Shown: in pieces, positions 33,061 through 41,747 of the stretch
Position numbering within the stretch: the first letter of the stretch is position 1
Layout of the letters: every line of letters starts with the position of its first letter
Assembly (NCBI RefSeq): GCF_005281615.1
Contig: NZ_SZZM01000007.1
Coordinates: 124,001-188,000 of the forward strand
DNA length: 64,000 bases
Direction: 5' to 3'
Source of the DNA: Rhodoligotrophos defluvii
GTDB lineage: Bacteria; Pseudomonadota; Alphaproteobacteria; Rhizobiales; Im1
The notes under the pieces: generated by a model
Databases searched by the model: none
Told to the model about the DNA's origin: nothing
Seen by the model: the letters and a program-made list of their open reading frames with translations, nothing else
Position numbers and translations under genes: made by a program

Positions 33061-33744
33061 TCAGTTCGCGAGATCCGATAAGTCCTCAGCGGCCTTGACC
33101 AGGTGAACAGCCTGGGCCGATTGCGCATCGGCCGCAAGCAGCTCATCAGGGGCATCGGCATCGGTCAGTGGTCGCGTCGCCGCCGCTGCGGCTCCGGGCT
33201 CCCGCAGGCGGGACCCACCCTTGAAGATCAGGGATGCTTCGAGCATGGCGAGCTCTCGTTGTGCGGAGGGCGGCTCGATCCGTTCACCACAAAAATCCTG
33301 CATGAACTCTTTTGGTCGCCACCACCACCGCGGATCCAGAACCAGGCTTCCGACCGGTCGCTGCAGCTCGCCCTCGTGCCATTTCAGGAACACAACGGAC
33401 TTGTCATTCTCCGTTCTCATAAGCGAGAACGAGAGCTTCGAGCGCGCGTCGGCGGAAGCGGTCGACAGCAAGAACTCCGTCAGGGACCGCCCATCGGGCA
33501 GGGTGAACTCGACCTGGTGCACGCGCGGGGTGAAATTGACGTAATGAGGATGCACCTCATTTGCCGCAGCGAGGTTGAATTCTGCTGTGCCTGGCTTACT
33601 CGGCGACATGCTGATCACGCACGAGATGTCGGCGCCATCTTTCCCCAGCCGGCATGTGGTCAGACCTTTATTGCGAAAACCAGCCGCCGCCTCATCCAGG
33701 TCGGCAATAGTGTGGAGTGGTTTATAGCTGGAATCCATTGCCAT
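33061..33744 (-). CDS. Unrecognised protein, unknown cluster member 4
   Basis: A 227-residue soluble protein, no signal peptide. The central part (about 65-142) has VNFTPRVHQVEFTLPDG and ends in VGSLVLDPRWW (131-141), comparable to LGTLSLAPTYW (99-109) of the 34108-34545 protein, so the two look like diverged relatives. The last 40 residues are Ala/Asp-rich (TDADAPDELLAADAQSAQAV). It lies seven bases after the stop of the preceding gene, so it belongs to the same transcript. The ribosome-binding site is weak, consistent with coupled translation. The function is unknown. Confidence 0.72.
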   Translation of the reverse strand: MAMDSSYKPLHTIADLDEAAAGFRNKGLTTCRLGKDGADISCVISMSPSKPGTAEFNLAAANEVHPHYVNFTPRVHQVEFTLPDGRSLTEFLLSTASADARSKLSFSLMRTENDKSVVFLKWHEGELQRPVGSLVLDPRWWWRPKEFMQDFCGERIEPPSAQRELAMLEASLIFKGGSRLREPGAAAAATRPLTDADAPDELLAADAQSAQAVHLVKAAEDLSDLAN

Positions 33745-33751
33745 TTGTTAC

Positions 33752-34111
33752 TCATGAAATGGAAAGATCATCTATGGGGTTACTGATATATGACTTAGCG
33801 CCAATCGGATTTCCATCAGATAATTCCGGATGGTCTTGCAAGCGATTCTGCAATGTCGTCAAGGCTTTTTGGACCAGCTCAGGCCGTTGGGCGAGCCGCT
33901 CCGAGGGATGACCGCCGCCATCGCCGCATTCGATTTCCCCGGAGCTGCTCTGCACCACGATGGCCGGCGACGTCACCTCCGCTCCAGCGCCTTGATCGAC
34001 AAGGCTTGCAAGCCATTGGAGGGGTTTATCGTCCTGAGGCTCCACGTCCGAGGCGGCCTTTTCGTCGGTTGTCATGAAAGGCGTCCGTTTCCCATCAGCG
34101 GGCTCGTTCAC
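33752..34111 (-). CDS. Unrecognised small acidic protein, unknown cluster member 3
   Basis: A 119-residue acidic protein (KAASDVEPQDDKPLQWLASLV, GSGE-like polar stretches, and a C-terminal ELVQKALTTLQNRLQDHPEL helix). It starts with GTG 34111, overlapping the stop of the preceding gene as GTGA, which shows tight coupling. No domain, signal or membrane segment is recognised. The central region looks disordered. Unknown function; the context says that it works with its neighbours. Confidence 0.68.
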   Translation of the reverse strand: MNEPADGKRTPFMTTDEKAASDVEPQDDKPLQWLASLVDQGAGAEVTSPAIVVQSSSGEIECGDGGGHPSERLAQRPELVQKALTTLQNRLQDHPELSDGNPIGAKSYISNPIDDLSIS

Positions 34112-34545
34112 GCCATGTCCATGAAGGAAAAAACCGGTTCCTGAAGAATCTCTGTCTTATAGTGGAACGAGGTTGTTGCCTTTGATCGCATTTGACCTTC
34201 GGTATGATCATCGTCCGGCCAGTATGTCGGGGCCAGCGACAAGGTCCCGAGAACATGCGGCGCGTCACCGTCATAATGCATGACCGTAAATTCCAAGCCG
34301 GCTTCGCCCTCAGAGCGTTCCCACGTCAGGTAAATGCGAGGCTGGTCCGGGCTATCTGCGACAGGCCACCGGCTGCCGTCCTCTGGTGTCGCGGTGCCCG
34401 CTTTTACCACCAAGCCGATCACGTCCTCGGACGGGTCGAAGCCGTGATAAGTCACGGGTACGCTCGGTTCGCGTGTTGCATCGAATTTTACGATCTCGGG
34501 CTTGTTCGGTGTGAGAAGGACGTTCCGGGCATTGGGAGCGGTCAT
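34108..34545 (-). CDS. Unrecognised protein, unknown cluster member 2
   Basis: A 145-residue soluble, acidic protein, likely all-beta. Residues 36-55 are FDPSEDVIGLVVKAGTATPE and 99-109 LGTLSLAPTYW; both are shared with other cluster members. The F-[DN]-P-x-x-D-x-[VI]-x-L pattern recalls the segment that follows RTX repeats in alphaproteobacterial type I secreted proteins, but there are no RTX nonapeptides here. GGAG lies about nine bases before ATG 34545. It overlaps the next gene by four bases. The function is unknown. Confidence 0.72.
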   Translation of the reverse strand: MTAPNARNVLLTPNKPEIVKFDATREPSVPVTYHGFDPSEDVIGLVVKAGTATPEDGSRWPVADSPDQPRIYLTWERSEGEAGLEFTVMHYDGDAPHVLGTLSLAPTYWPDDDHTEGQMRSKATTSFHYKTEILQEPVFSFMDMA

Positions 34546-34588
34546 TGCTGGGGCTCTCCGTCGATTGGCTTGCTGTGGCTGCGGGCCG

Positions 34589-34879
34589 CTAGCTCAACGC
34601 GTGCAGATCGGCCGCAGCATCCGAGCTGGCGGCCAGAGGCTGATACTCCAGCACGACCGGATCTTCGGACGCGGATACGAGGCGCGCGAGGATCTTCTCC
34701 AAGTAGTCGTTGAGGTCGTCTGGGTTCAGGCAGGTGAGCGCTTCGAGCTCGGCTGGAATGGACATCTTGGACCCGCCCGCTTGACTGTCTCCGGCCTGGC
34801 CTGCTTCATGTGTCCGCGCCGGCTCGATGCCGTCGGAAGCGACTGTGGGCCCCGTGGCGTTTCCTGGTTGGGCATTCAT
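34589..34879 (-). CDS. Unrecognised small acidic protein, first gene of unknown cluster
   Basis: A 96-residue acidic protein. The first 38 residues are Gly/Ala/Glu-rich and probably disordered; from residue 39 (MSIPAELEALTCLNPDDLNDY) it looks helical, and the C-terminal end is Ala/Ser/Asp-rich. A good ribosome-binding site (AAGGGA) precedes the start. It is 43 bases upstream of the next cluster gene and divergent from gatC, so the cluster promoter should lie at 34880-35071. No family is recognised. Confidence 0.65.
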   Translation of the reverse strand: MNAQPGNATGPTVASDGIEPARTHEAGQAGDSQAGGSKMSIPAELEALTCLNPDDLNDYLEKILARLVSASEDPVVLEYQPLAASSDAAADLHALS

Positions 34880-35071
34880 GATCTTGTCCCTTGCCTATTT
34901 TCCCACGGCGTCGTTACTGTGGCTGTGATTGTGGCGCCCTTGCGAAATTTGCGCGCCTACACCATGGCGTGACGGCCGTCTGTCTGGACTCGTTGCCGCC
35001 TCGTGCTCGGGATGTTATGCAGCATTCCGTCTGATGGCCTCGGTGAGGCACCGCTTCAATTTGGATCCGCA

Positions 35072-35359
35072 ATGAGTGTCGACGAAAAGACAGTCCGCCA
35101 CATCGCGCGCCTGGCACGGATCGCCGTGACCGACGATGAAGCCCGCGCCCTGCAGGGGGAGTTGAGCGCGATCCTGAACTGGGTCGAGCAACTGGACGAG
35201 GTCGACACCAGCGGGGTTGAGCCCATGACCAGCGTGGTCGCGACCGCCATGAAGATGCGCGATGACACGGTGACGGACGGGAACGATCCGGAAGCGGTGG
35301 TGCGCAACGCGCCCGTTTCCGACGACGACTATTTCGTGGTCCCCAAGGTCGTCGAATAA
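35072..35359 (+). CDS. gatC: Asp-tRNA(Asn)/Glu-tRNA(Gln) amidotransferase subunit C
   Basis: A 95-residue small subunit of GatCAB, which converts misacylated Glu-tRNA(Gln) (and often Asp-tRNA(Asn)) to the correct amidated form. The signature is [39 protein letters not shown] and RDDTVTDGN. It has the typical length. Start at ATG 35072 with GGA upstream; the open frame begins earlier without similarity. It is followed after 24 bases by gatA. Confidence 0.95.
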   Translation: MSVDEKTVRHIARLARIAVTDDEARALQGELSAILNWVEQLDEVDTSGVEPMTSVVATAMKMRDDTVTDGNDPEAVVRNAPVSDDDYFVVPKVVE

Positions 35360-35383
35360 CCGGCCAGCGAAGGAAGACGCAGC

Positions 35384-36856
35384 GTGACCGATCTCACACG
35401 GCTGACCATTGCCGAAGCCCGCGCCGGCCTCAAGGCCAAGGAATTCACCGCCACCGAGCTGACTTCGGCCTATCTTGCGGCCATGGAGGCGGGCAGGGCC
35501 CTGAATGCCTATGTGGCTGAGACGCCCGAGCGGGCGCTTGCCATGGCGCGGGGCTCGGACGAGCGCCTGGCCGCCGGAGGGGCGGGGCCGCTCGAAGGCA
35601 TTCCGCTCGGCATCAAGGACCTGTTCTGCACGCGCGATGTGCACAGCCAGGCCTGCTCCCACATTCTCGACGGCTTCAAGCCCCCCTACGAGTCGACCGT
35701 GACGGCCAATCTGTGGGCTGACGGCGCGGTGATGCTCGGCAAGCTCAACATGGACGAGTTCGCCATGGGCTCGTCCAATGAGACCTCCTATTACGGCCCG
35801 GTCATCAATCCCTGGCGGGCGAAGGGCAGCAATACGAGCCTGGTGCCGGGCGGATCGTCCGGTGGCTCGGCGTCCGCGGTTGCCGCCTGGCTGTGTGCGG
35901 GGGCGACCGCAACCGATACCGGCGGCTCCATTCGCCAGCCCGCAGCCTTCACCGGCACCGTCGGCATCAAGCCTACCTATGGCCGCTGCTCGCGCTGGGG
36001 CATCGTGGCCTTCGCCTCCTCCCTCGATCAGGCGGGCCCGATCACCCGCGACGTGCGCGATGCGGCCATCATGCTCAAGTCCATGGCGAGCGTCGACCCG
36101 AAGGATACGACCAGCGTCGATCGGCCGGTGCCGGACTATGAGGCCGCCATCGGCCGGAGTATCAAGGGCCTGAAGGTGGGCGTGCCCAGGGAATACCGTG
36201 TCGACGGCATGCCGGAAGAGATCGAGCGGCTGTGGCTTGAGGGGGTGGAATGGCTGAAGGACGCCGGCGCCGAGATCCGCGAAGTGTCGCTGCCCCACAC
36301 GAAATACGCGCTTGCCGCCTATTATATCGTCGCACCGGCCGAGGCCTCGTCCAACCTCGCCCGCTATGACGGGGTGCGCTATGGCCTGAGGGTCAATGGC
36401 GACGACATCATCGACATGTACGAGAAGACCCGTGCGGCCGGTTTCGGCGCCGAGGTCAAGCGGCGCGTGCTGATCGGCACCTATGTGCTCTCGGCCGGCT
36501 ATTACGACGCCTATTACCTCAAGGCGCAGAAGGTGCGTACGCTGATCGCCCGCGACTTCGAGCAGGCCTTCAGCGAGGTGGACGTGCTGCTGACGCCGAC
36601 TACGCCGAATGCCGCCTTCGCGCCCGGCGCGATCACCGATCCCCTCAGCATGTATCTCAATGACGTGTTCACGGTGACGGTCAACATGGCGGGCCTGCCG
36701 GGCATCTCCGTGCCGGCTGGCCTTTCCGGGCAGGGGCTGCCGCTGGGGCTGCAGCTCATTGGCCGCCCGTTCGACGAGGAAACCTTGTTCCGCACCGCCC
36801 ATGTACTGGAATCGGCCGCCGGCTTCCAGGCGGAACCCGAACGCTGGTGGGTGTGA
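35384..36856 (+). CDS. gatA: Asp-tRNA(Asn)/Glu-tRNA(Gln) amidotransferase subunit A
   Basis: The 490-residue amidase subunit that releases ammonia from glutamine for the transamidation. The Ser-cisSer-Lys triad is Lys78 (PLGIKDLF), Ser158 (PGGSSGGSA) and Ser182 ([11 protein letters not shown]). The C-terminal segment [20 protein letters not shown] is a family landmark. It starts with GTG 35384 and has AAGGAAG upstream. It is followed by a chorismate mutase gene four bases after the stop, then gatB. Confidence 0.96.
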   Translation: MTDLTRLTIAEARAGLKAKEFTATELTSAYLAAMEAGRALNAYVAETPERALAMARGSDERLAAGGAGPLEGIPLGIKDLFCTRDVHSQACSHILDGFKPPYESTVTANLWADGAVMLGKLNMDEFAMGSSNETSYYGPVINPWRAKGSNTSLVPGGSSGGSASAVAAWLCAGATATDTGGSIRQPAAFTGTVGIKPTYGRCSRWGIVAFASSLDQAGPITRDVRDAAIMLKSMASVDPKDTTSVDRPVPDYEAAIGRSIKGLKVGVPREYRVDGMPEEIERLWLEGVEWLKDAGAEIREVSLPHTKYALAAYYIVAPAEASSNLARYDGVRYGLRVNGDDIIDMYEKTRAAGFGAEVKRRVLIGTYVLSAGYYDAYYLKAQKVRTLIARDFEQAFSEVDVLLTPTTPNAAFAPGAITDPLSMYLNDVFTVTVNMAGLPGISVPAGLSGQGLPLGLQLIGRPFDEETLFRTAHVLESAAGFQAEPERWWV

Positions 36857-36860
36857 AGCC

Positions 36861-37157
36861 ATGAGCAAGAGCCCCGCCGAATGCCAGGATATGAGCGACC
36901 TCCGCGCGGAGATCGACCGTATCGACGAGGCGCTGGTGGCGCTTCTGGCCGAGCGCACCCGCTATGTGGACCGGGTGGTGGAGGTGAAGACCGCGTTGGG
37001 GCTCCCGGCACTGATCGAGGCGCGGGTCGAGGAGGTGGCCAGCAGGGTGCGGTCGCTGGCGGCCGCTTCGGGCGTGGATGCGGACTTTGCCGAGCGCCTG
37101 TGGCGCATGATGATGGACCATTTCATCGCTTATGAAGAGGCGAAGCTCGGGCGCTAA
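36861..37157 (+). CDS. AroQ-type chorismate mutase family protein
   Basis: A 98-residue all-helical protein with the AroQ chorismate mutase pattern: [20 protein letters not shown] in helix 1 (about 14-33), [11 protein letters not shown] with the active-site lysine (Lys43), [14 protein letters not shown] and a C-terminal helix [14 protein letters not shown]. It would convert chorismate to prephenate or, like PchB, cleave isochorismate. It starts four bases after the gatA stop, between gatA and gatB, so it must be co-transcribed with the tRNA amidotransferase. Confidence 0.87.
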   Translation: MSKSPAECQDMSDLRAEIDRIDEALVALLAERTRYVDRVVEVKTALGLPALIEARVEEVASRVRSLAAASGVDADFAERLWRMMMDHFIAYEEAKLGR

Positions 37158-37192
37158 CACCGTTTGCCCGATCGCAAGAAGCGGATGCAGGG

Positions 37193-38674
37193 ATGATCGA
37201 GGACACCAGAACTGTAGACCAATCGAGGCTCATCAGCGGCGCGACGGGCGATTGGGAAGTGATCATCGGGCTCGAGGTGCATGCTCAGGTCACCTCCGAT
37301 GCCAAGCTGTTCTCCGGCGCGTCGACCGCCTTCGGGGCCGAGCCCAATGCCAATGTGTCGCTGGTGGACGCGGCCATGCCCGGGATGCTGCCGGTCATCA
37401 ACCGCTTCTGCGTGGAGCAGGCGGTCAAGACCGGCCTCGGGCTCAAGGCGAAGATCAATCACCGTTCGGTCTTCGACCGCAAGAACTACTTCTATCCCGA
37501 CCTGCCGCAGGGCTACCAGATTTCCCAGTACAAGCAGCCGGTGGTGGGCGAGGGCCATATCCTGCTCGACATGCCCAATGGCGAGGTGGTGAAGGTCGGC
37601 ATCGAGCGGCTGCACCTGGAGCAGGATGCCGGCAAATCCCTGCACGATCAGCACCCCACCATGTCCTATGTGGACCTCAACCGCTCGGGCGTCGCGCTGA
37701 TGGAGATCGTCTCCAAGCCCGACATGCGCTCCGCCGACGAAGCCAAGGCCTATGTCGGCAAGCTGCGCACCATCCTGCGCTATCTCGGCACCTGCGACGG
37801 CGACATGGAGAAGGGTAATTTGCGCGCCGACGTGAACGTCTCGGTACGGCGGCCGGGCGAGCCCTTCGGCACCCGTTGCGAGATCAAGAACGTGAATTCG
37901 ATCCGCTTCATGGGCCAGGCCATCGAATACGAGGCGCGCCGGCAGATTGGCATCCTGGAGGATGGAGGCTCCATCGACCAGGAGACGCGCCTGTTCGACG
38001 CCCGCAAGGGCGAGACCCGCTCCATGCGCTCCAAGGAGGAGGCGCACGACTACCGCTACTTCCCCGATCCGGATCTTCTTCCGCTGGAAGTCGAGGAGGC
38101 CTGGATTACGGAAATCAAGGCGAGCCTGCCGGAGCTGCCGGATGAGAAGAAGCAGCGCTTCATGAGCGATTACGGCCTCAACGCCTATGACGCAGGCGTG
38201 CTGGTGGCCGACCGCGACATGGCCGATTATTTCGAGGCGGTGGCGAAGGGACGGGATTCCAAGCTCGCGGTGAACTGGGTGACCGGCGACCTTGCCGCCC
38301 ATGCCAATGCCCGCAACACGGGCGTGCTGGAGCTCGGCATCTCAGCCGATCACCTGGGCGAGCTCATCGACCTGATCCAGGACGGCACCATTTCCGGCAA
38401 GATCGCCAAGGACGTGCTGGCCATCATGGTGGAGGAGGGCGGCTCGCCCAAGGCCATCGTCGAGCAGCGCGGCCTCGTCCAGGTCACCGATATCAGCGCG
38501 CTCGAAGCCATCATCGACCAGGTGATCGCCGCCAATCCCGGTCAGGTCGAGCAGGTGAAGACCAAGCCCAAGACCATCGGCTGGTTCGTGGGCCAGGTGA
38601 TGAAGCAGAGCGGCGGCAAGGCCAATCCGCAAGCGGTCAACGAATTGCTCAAGACCAAGCTCGGGGTGGAGTAG
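37193..38674 (+). CDS. gatB: Asp-tRNA(Asn)/Glu-tRNA(Gln) amidotransferase subunit B
   Basis: A 493-residue subunit that binds the tRNA and phosphorylates the misacylated amino acid. Landmarks are [66 protein letters not shown], and the C-terminal YqeY-like domain ([14 protein letters not shown]). Of normal length. The start at ATG 37193 has only AGGG nearby. It is followed by a hairpin-rich gap before mccB. Confidence 0.96.
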   Translation: MIEDTRTVDQSRLISGATGDWEVIIGLEVHAQVTSDAKLFSGASTAFGAEPNANVSLVDAAMPGMLPVINRFCVEQAVKTGLGLKAKINHRSVFDRKNYFYPDLPQGYQISQYKQPVVGEGHILLDMPNGEVVKVGIERLHLEQDAGKSLHDQHPTMSYVDLNRSGVALMEIVSKPDMRSADEAKAYVGKLRTILRYLGTCDGDMEKGNLRADVNVSVRRPGEPFGTRCEIKNVNSIRFMGQAIEYEARRQIGILEDGGSIDQETRLFDARKGETRSMRSKEEAHDYRYFPDPDLLPLEVEEAWITEIKASLPELPDEKKQRFMSDYGLNAYDAGVLVADRDMADYFEAVAKGRDSKLAVNWVTGDLAAHANARNTGVLELGISADHLGELIDLIQDGTISGKIAKDVLAIMVEEGGSPKAIVEQRGLVQVTDISALEAIIDQVIAANPGQVEQVKTKPKTIGWFVGQVMKQSGGKANPQAVNELLKTKLGVE

Positions 38675-38702
38675 GGAGCGGGCTAACCCGACCCACCTTC
38701 GG

Positions 38703-38781
38703 CCCCTCAAGGGGAGGGAAGTGGGGCGCAGGCTGAGATATCCCTCCCCGGAACGGGGAGGGTGGCCGCCGCAAGGCGGCC
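38703..38781. repeat. Cluster of three perfect hairpins
   Basis: Three stem-loops follow each other: CCCCT-CA-AGGGG (38703-38714), CCCTCCCCG-GAA-CGGGGAGGG (38742-38762) and GGCCGCC-GCAA-GGCGGCC (38764-38781... last stem shares its final bases with the next G run, 38764-38781 approximate start). They lie between gatB and mccB. The CCCTCCCC/GGGGAGGG motif is reminiscent of repeated palindromic intergenic units in alphaproteobacteria. They may terminate the gat transcript or stabilise its 3' end. Confidence 0.65.
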
Positions 38782-38835
38782 GGGCGGGGGTCAATATCGG
38801 GTGAGATCTGAAGGTACGCTAGAGGAGGAGACTTG

Positions 38836-40443
38836 ATGGCCACGCTTCGCTCGAGCCTGTCTGTCAGCGCGCCGGAATTCAGGACCAATGCGGCGGCCAT
38901 GGCGGACCTGGTGGCGGATCTCGCGGCCAAGCGGGCGGAAGCCGCGCAAGGCGGGCCGCAGAAGGCACGCGACCGACACGTGGCCCGCGGCAAGCTCCTG
39001 CCGCGGGACCGGGTGATGCAGCTGATCGACCCGGGCTCGCCCTTCCTCGAGCTGTCGAGCCTTGCGGCCTACGGCCTCTACAGCGGCGATATCCATGGCG
39101 CCGGGCTGATCACCGGCATCGGCCGCGTTGAAGGCCGCGAATGCATGATTGTGTGCAATGATGCCACCATCAAAGGCGGCACCTACTACCCCATGACGGT
39201 CAAGAAGCATCTCCGCGCCCAGGAGATCGCCCTGCAGAATCGGCTGCCCTGCATATATCTCGTCGACTCCGGCGGTGCGAACCTGCCCAACCAGACCGAC
39301 GTCTTCCCCGACCGCGAGCATTTCGGCCGCATCTTCTACAATCAGGCCAACATGTCGGCGGCCGGCATTCCGCAGATCGCGTGCGTGATGGGCTCCTGCA
39401 CCGCGGGCGGCGCCTATGTGCCGGCCATGTCGGACGAAACCGTCATCGTGAGGCGCCAGGGCACCATCTTCCTGGGCGGCCCGCCCTTGGTGAAGGCGGC
39501 CACGGGCGAAGTCGTCTCGGCCGAGGACCTGGGCGGCGCCGACGTGCATGCCCGCCAGTCCGGCGTTGCCGACCATTACGCGCTGGACGACCGGCACGCG
39601 CTCGCCATCGTGCGCTCGATTGTCGCCGGTCTCAACCGGCGCAAGCAAATCGACATCGCGGTGCGCGAGTCGGTCGAGCCGCTCTACGACCCGGAGGAGA
39701 TCAACGGCATCGTGCCGAAAAGCCTCTCGGTGCAATACGACATCCGCGAGGTCATTGCGCGCCTGGTCGACGGCTCCGTCTTCGATGAATGGAAGGCGCT
39801 TTACGGCACCACGCTGATCACCGGCTTTGCCCATATCTGGGGCATTCCCGTCGGCATCCTCGGCAATAACGGCATCCTTTATTCCGAATCCGCCCAGAAG
39901 GGCGCCCATTTCATCGAGCTGTGCTGTCAGCGCCGTATTCCCCTGCTGTTCCTGCAGAACATCTCGGGCTTCATGGTGGGCCAGCGCTATGAGGCCGGCG
40001 GCATCGCCAAGGACGGGGCCAAGCTGGTGACCGCGGTGGCCTGCGCCCAGGTGCCGAAGATCACGGTGATCGTCGGCGGCTCGTTCGGCGCCGGCAATTA
40101 CGGCATGTGCGGCAGGGCTTACTCGCCGCGGTTCCTGTTCATGTGGCCCAATGCCCGCATTTCGGTCATGGGCGGCGAGCAGGCCGCCTCCGTGCTCGCG
40201 CAGGTGCGCCGCGACAACCTGGAGGCGGACGGCAAATCATGGGCGCCAGAGGAGGAGGACGCATTCAAGCAGCCCATCCGCGAGCAGTATGAGCGCGAGG
40301 GCCATCCCTACCACGCTACCGCCCATCTGTGGGACGACGGCATTATAACACCCGCGGAAACCCGCATGGTACTCGGCCTCGCCTTTTCCGCCACACTCAA
40401 CGCGCCGATCCCGGAAACCCGCTTCGGCGTCTTCAGGATGTGA
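38836..40443 (+). CDS. mccB: Acyl-CoA carboxylase beta subunit, methylcrotonyl-CoA type
   Basis: A 535-residue carboxyltransferase that moves CO2 from carboxybiotin to the acyl-CoA. The N-terminal crotonase-like half has [31 protein letters not shown] and [19 protein letters not shown]; the C-terminal half has [20 protein letters not shown] and [19 protein letters not shown]. The [20 protein letters not shown] segment is characteristic of methylcrotonyl-CoA carboxylase. Start at ATG 38836 after AGAGGAGGAGA. Its alpha partner is about 13 kb away at 23.9 kb, so the two are not in one operon. Confidence 0.92.
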   Translation: MATLRSSLSVSAPEFRTNAAAMADLVADLAAKRAEAAQGGPQKARDRHVARGKLLPRDRVMQLIDPGSPFLELSSLAAYGLYSGDIHGAGLITGIGRVEGRECMIVCNDATIKGGTYYPMTVKKHLRAQEIALQNRLPCIYLVDSGGANLPNQTDVFPDREHFGRIFYNQANMSAAGIPQIACVMGSCTAGGAYVPAMSDETVIVRRQGTIFLGGPPLVKAATGEVVSAEDLGGADVHARQSGVADHYALDDRHALAIVRSIVAGLNRRKQIDIAVRESVEPLYDPEEINGIVPKSLSVQYDIREVIARLVDGSVFDEWKALYGTTLITGFAHIWGIPVGILGNNGILYSESAQKGAHFIELCCQRRIPLLFLQNISGFMVGQRYEAGGIAKDGAKLVTAVACAQVPKITVIVGGSFGAGNYGMCGRAYSPRFLFMWPNARISVMGGEQAASVLAQVRRDNLEADGKSWAPEEEDAFKQPIREQYEREGHPYHATAHLWDDGIITPAETRMVLGLAFSATLNAPIPETRFGVFRM

Positions 40444-40447
40444 CCCG

Positions 40448-40846
40448 ATGCTTGCACCGCTCCTCATTATCTTCGCTGCTCTTGCCGCCATGCCGGCTGC
40501 AGCGCAGTCCACGACGGACTGCGGCAATGCAAAGACCCAGGCGGATATGAACCAGTGCGCCGCACAAGCGTTCGAGAAGGCGGATGCCGAGCTCAACCGG
40601 GTTTTCCAGCAACTGCTTGGGAAGCTGGAGCAGGACGGCAAGGGCTATGCACGGGATGCGCAACGGGCCTGGATCGCGTTTCGCGACAAGGAATGCGTCT
40701 TCCGGGCGGGCGGGCCGGCGGACCAGGGCGGTTCCATCTGGCCCATGATCTATGCGGAATGCCGGGCCGAGCTCACCGAGGATCGCGTGAAACAGCTCCA
40801 GACGCAGGTGAAATGCCCCGGCGGCGATCTGTCCTGCCCAGAGTGA
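40448..40846 (+). CDS. Periplasmic LprI/DUF1311-family protein
   Basis: A 132-residue exported protein. The signal peptide is LAPLLIIFAALAAMPAAAQS. The mature part has the DUF1311 (lysozyme inhibitor LprI N-terminal) pattern: DCGNAKTQADMNQCAAQAFEKADAEL, a helical pair, AWIAFRDKECVFR and four or more conserved cysteines including CPGGDLSCPE at the end. LprI in Mycobacterium inhibits lysozyme; other members are uncharacterised. It begins four bases after the mccB stop, so it is co-transcribed, without an obvious functional link. Confidence 0.87.
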   Translation: MLAPLLIIFAALAAMPAAAQSTTDCGNAKTQADMNQCAAQAFEKADAELNRVFQQLLGKLEQDGKGYARDAQRAWIAFRDKECVFRAGGPADQGGSIWPMIYAECRAELTEDRVKQLQTQVKCPGGDLSCPE

Positions 40847-40849
40847 TTC

Positions 40850-41317
40850 TCATGGCCGGCGGCGGTTTTTCACCGCCTGGATCTCGTTCTCTAGAGCATT
40901 GAGAAAAGCCGAACGGTCGCGCGGCGTGAAGCCGGCATTGAAGGTCTGCACACCCTCGGCTTCGCGATGATGCTGCATCAGCGCCCGTGTCGCCAGGGCC
41001 ATGCCGATATTCTCGTCGGTGAATGGCTTGCCTTTGGGACTGAGCACCCGTGCGCCCTTTTCCAAGCAGCGGGCGGCGAGTGGGATATCGGCGGTTATGC
41101 AGATGTCGCCGCCGCTGATCTTGTCCGCGATCCAGTCATCAGCGGCATCAGGGCCTTCCATGACCAGCACGTTGCGGATCAATGGGTTGCCGCTTGGCCG
41201 AACCCCGCTATTGCTTACCAAATGGATAGTAAGACCATGGCGGGTCGCCACGCGCTCCACCTCCGCCTTGACCGGGCAGGCATCCGCATCGACGAAAATG
41301 TCGGGCGAGCGGGTCAG
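40850..41317 (-). CDS. yaiI: UPF0178 (YaiI/DUF188) protein, probable CTG start
   Basis: A PIN-like-fold protein of unknown function with a likely nuclease ancestry. The conserved acidic N-terminal motif FVDADACPVKAE is encoded at about 41264-41296, but upstream of it no ATG, GTG or TTG exists in frame; the first usual start (GTG, about 41260) would remove the motif. The CTG at 41315-41317 overlaps the erpA stop as CTGA, exactly like the NTGA couplings elsewhere here, and gives 155 residues, the usual family length. Other landmarks are NVLVMEGPDAADDWIADKI and DICITADIPLAARCLEKGARV. An ATT start just before FVDADAC is an alternative. Confidence 0.82.
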   Translation of the reverse strand: MTRSPDIFVDADACPVKAEVERVATRHGLTIHLVSNSGVRPSGNPLIRNVLVMEGPDAADDWIADKISGGDICITADIPLAARCLEKGARVLSPKGKPFTDENIGMALATRALMQHHREAEGVQTFNAGFTPRDRSAFLNALENEIQAVKNRRRP

Positions 41318-41643
41318 ATGGAAAAACTGGTGCCACAGCCGCAGGACGAGGTCGCCTGCGGATTGTTCACCTTGAACGACGCCCCGATCAGGCTGTCCTC
41401 GAAATCGATCTCGGACCCGATCATGTAGAGCATCGACATCGAATCAACCCGCACCACGGCGCCGTTACGGACCACCTCGACATCGTCCTCCTGCTTGGCG
41501 TCATCCAGCGAGAACTCGTACTGGAAGCCGGAGCAGCCACCGCCCAAAACGCTGACCCGCAGCGCCTTAGGTTGCTTCTCGCTGGCCACAATTTCGTTGA
41601 TCCGCTTGGCGGCCCGCTCTGTCACCGTGATCGGCTCGGCCAT
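41314..41643 (-). CDS. erpA: Iron-sulfur cluster insertion protein ErpA (A-type carrier)
   Basis: A 109-residue A-type carrier that hands [Fe-S] clusters to target proteins. The three ligand cysteines are present: GGGCSGFQY (near residue 37) and SSCGCGTSF near the end (CGC). [14 protein letters not shown] and [19 protein letters not shown] are family landmarks. Start taken at ATG 41643 (MAEPITV); an in-frame GTG lies nine bases upstream. It is divergent from dgt and coupled to yaiI by a four-base overlap. Confidence 0.93.
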   Translation of the reverse strand: MAEPITVTERAAKRINEIVASEKQPKALRVSVLGGGCSGFQYEFSLDDAKQEDDVEVVRNGAVVRVDSMSMLYMIGSEIDFEDSLIGASFKVNNPQATSSCGCGTSFSI

Positions 41644-41747
41644 TCTCTTCACTCGATCGGCTTGGATTTGTCACTGCTCACCGATATTTAGGATCATGTA
41701 GCGATCCGGTCAATCGGACCGGGACTGGCAAGCCAGGAGCACGTCCC

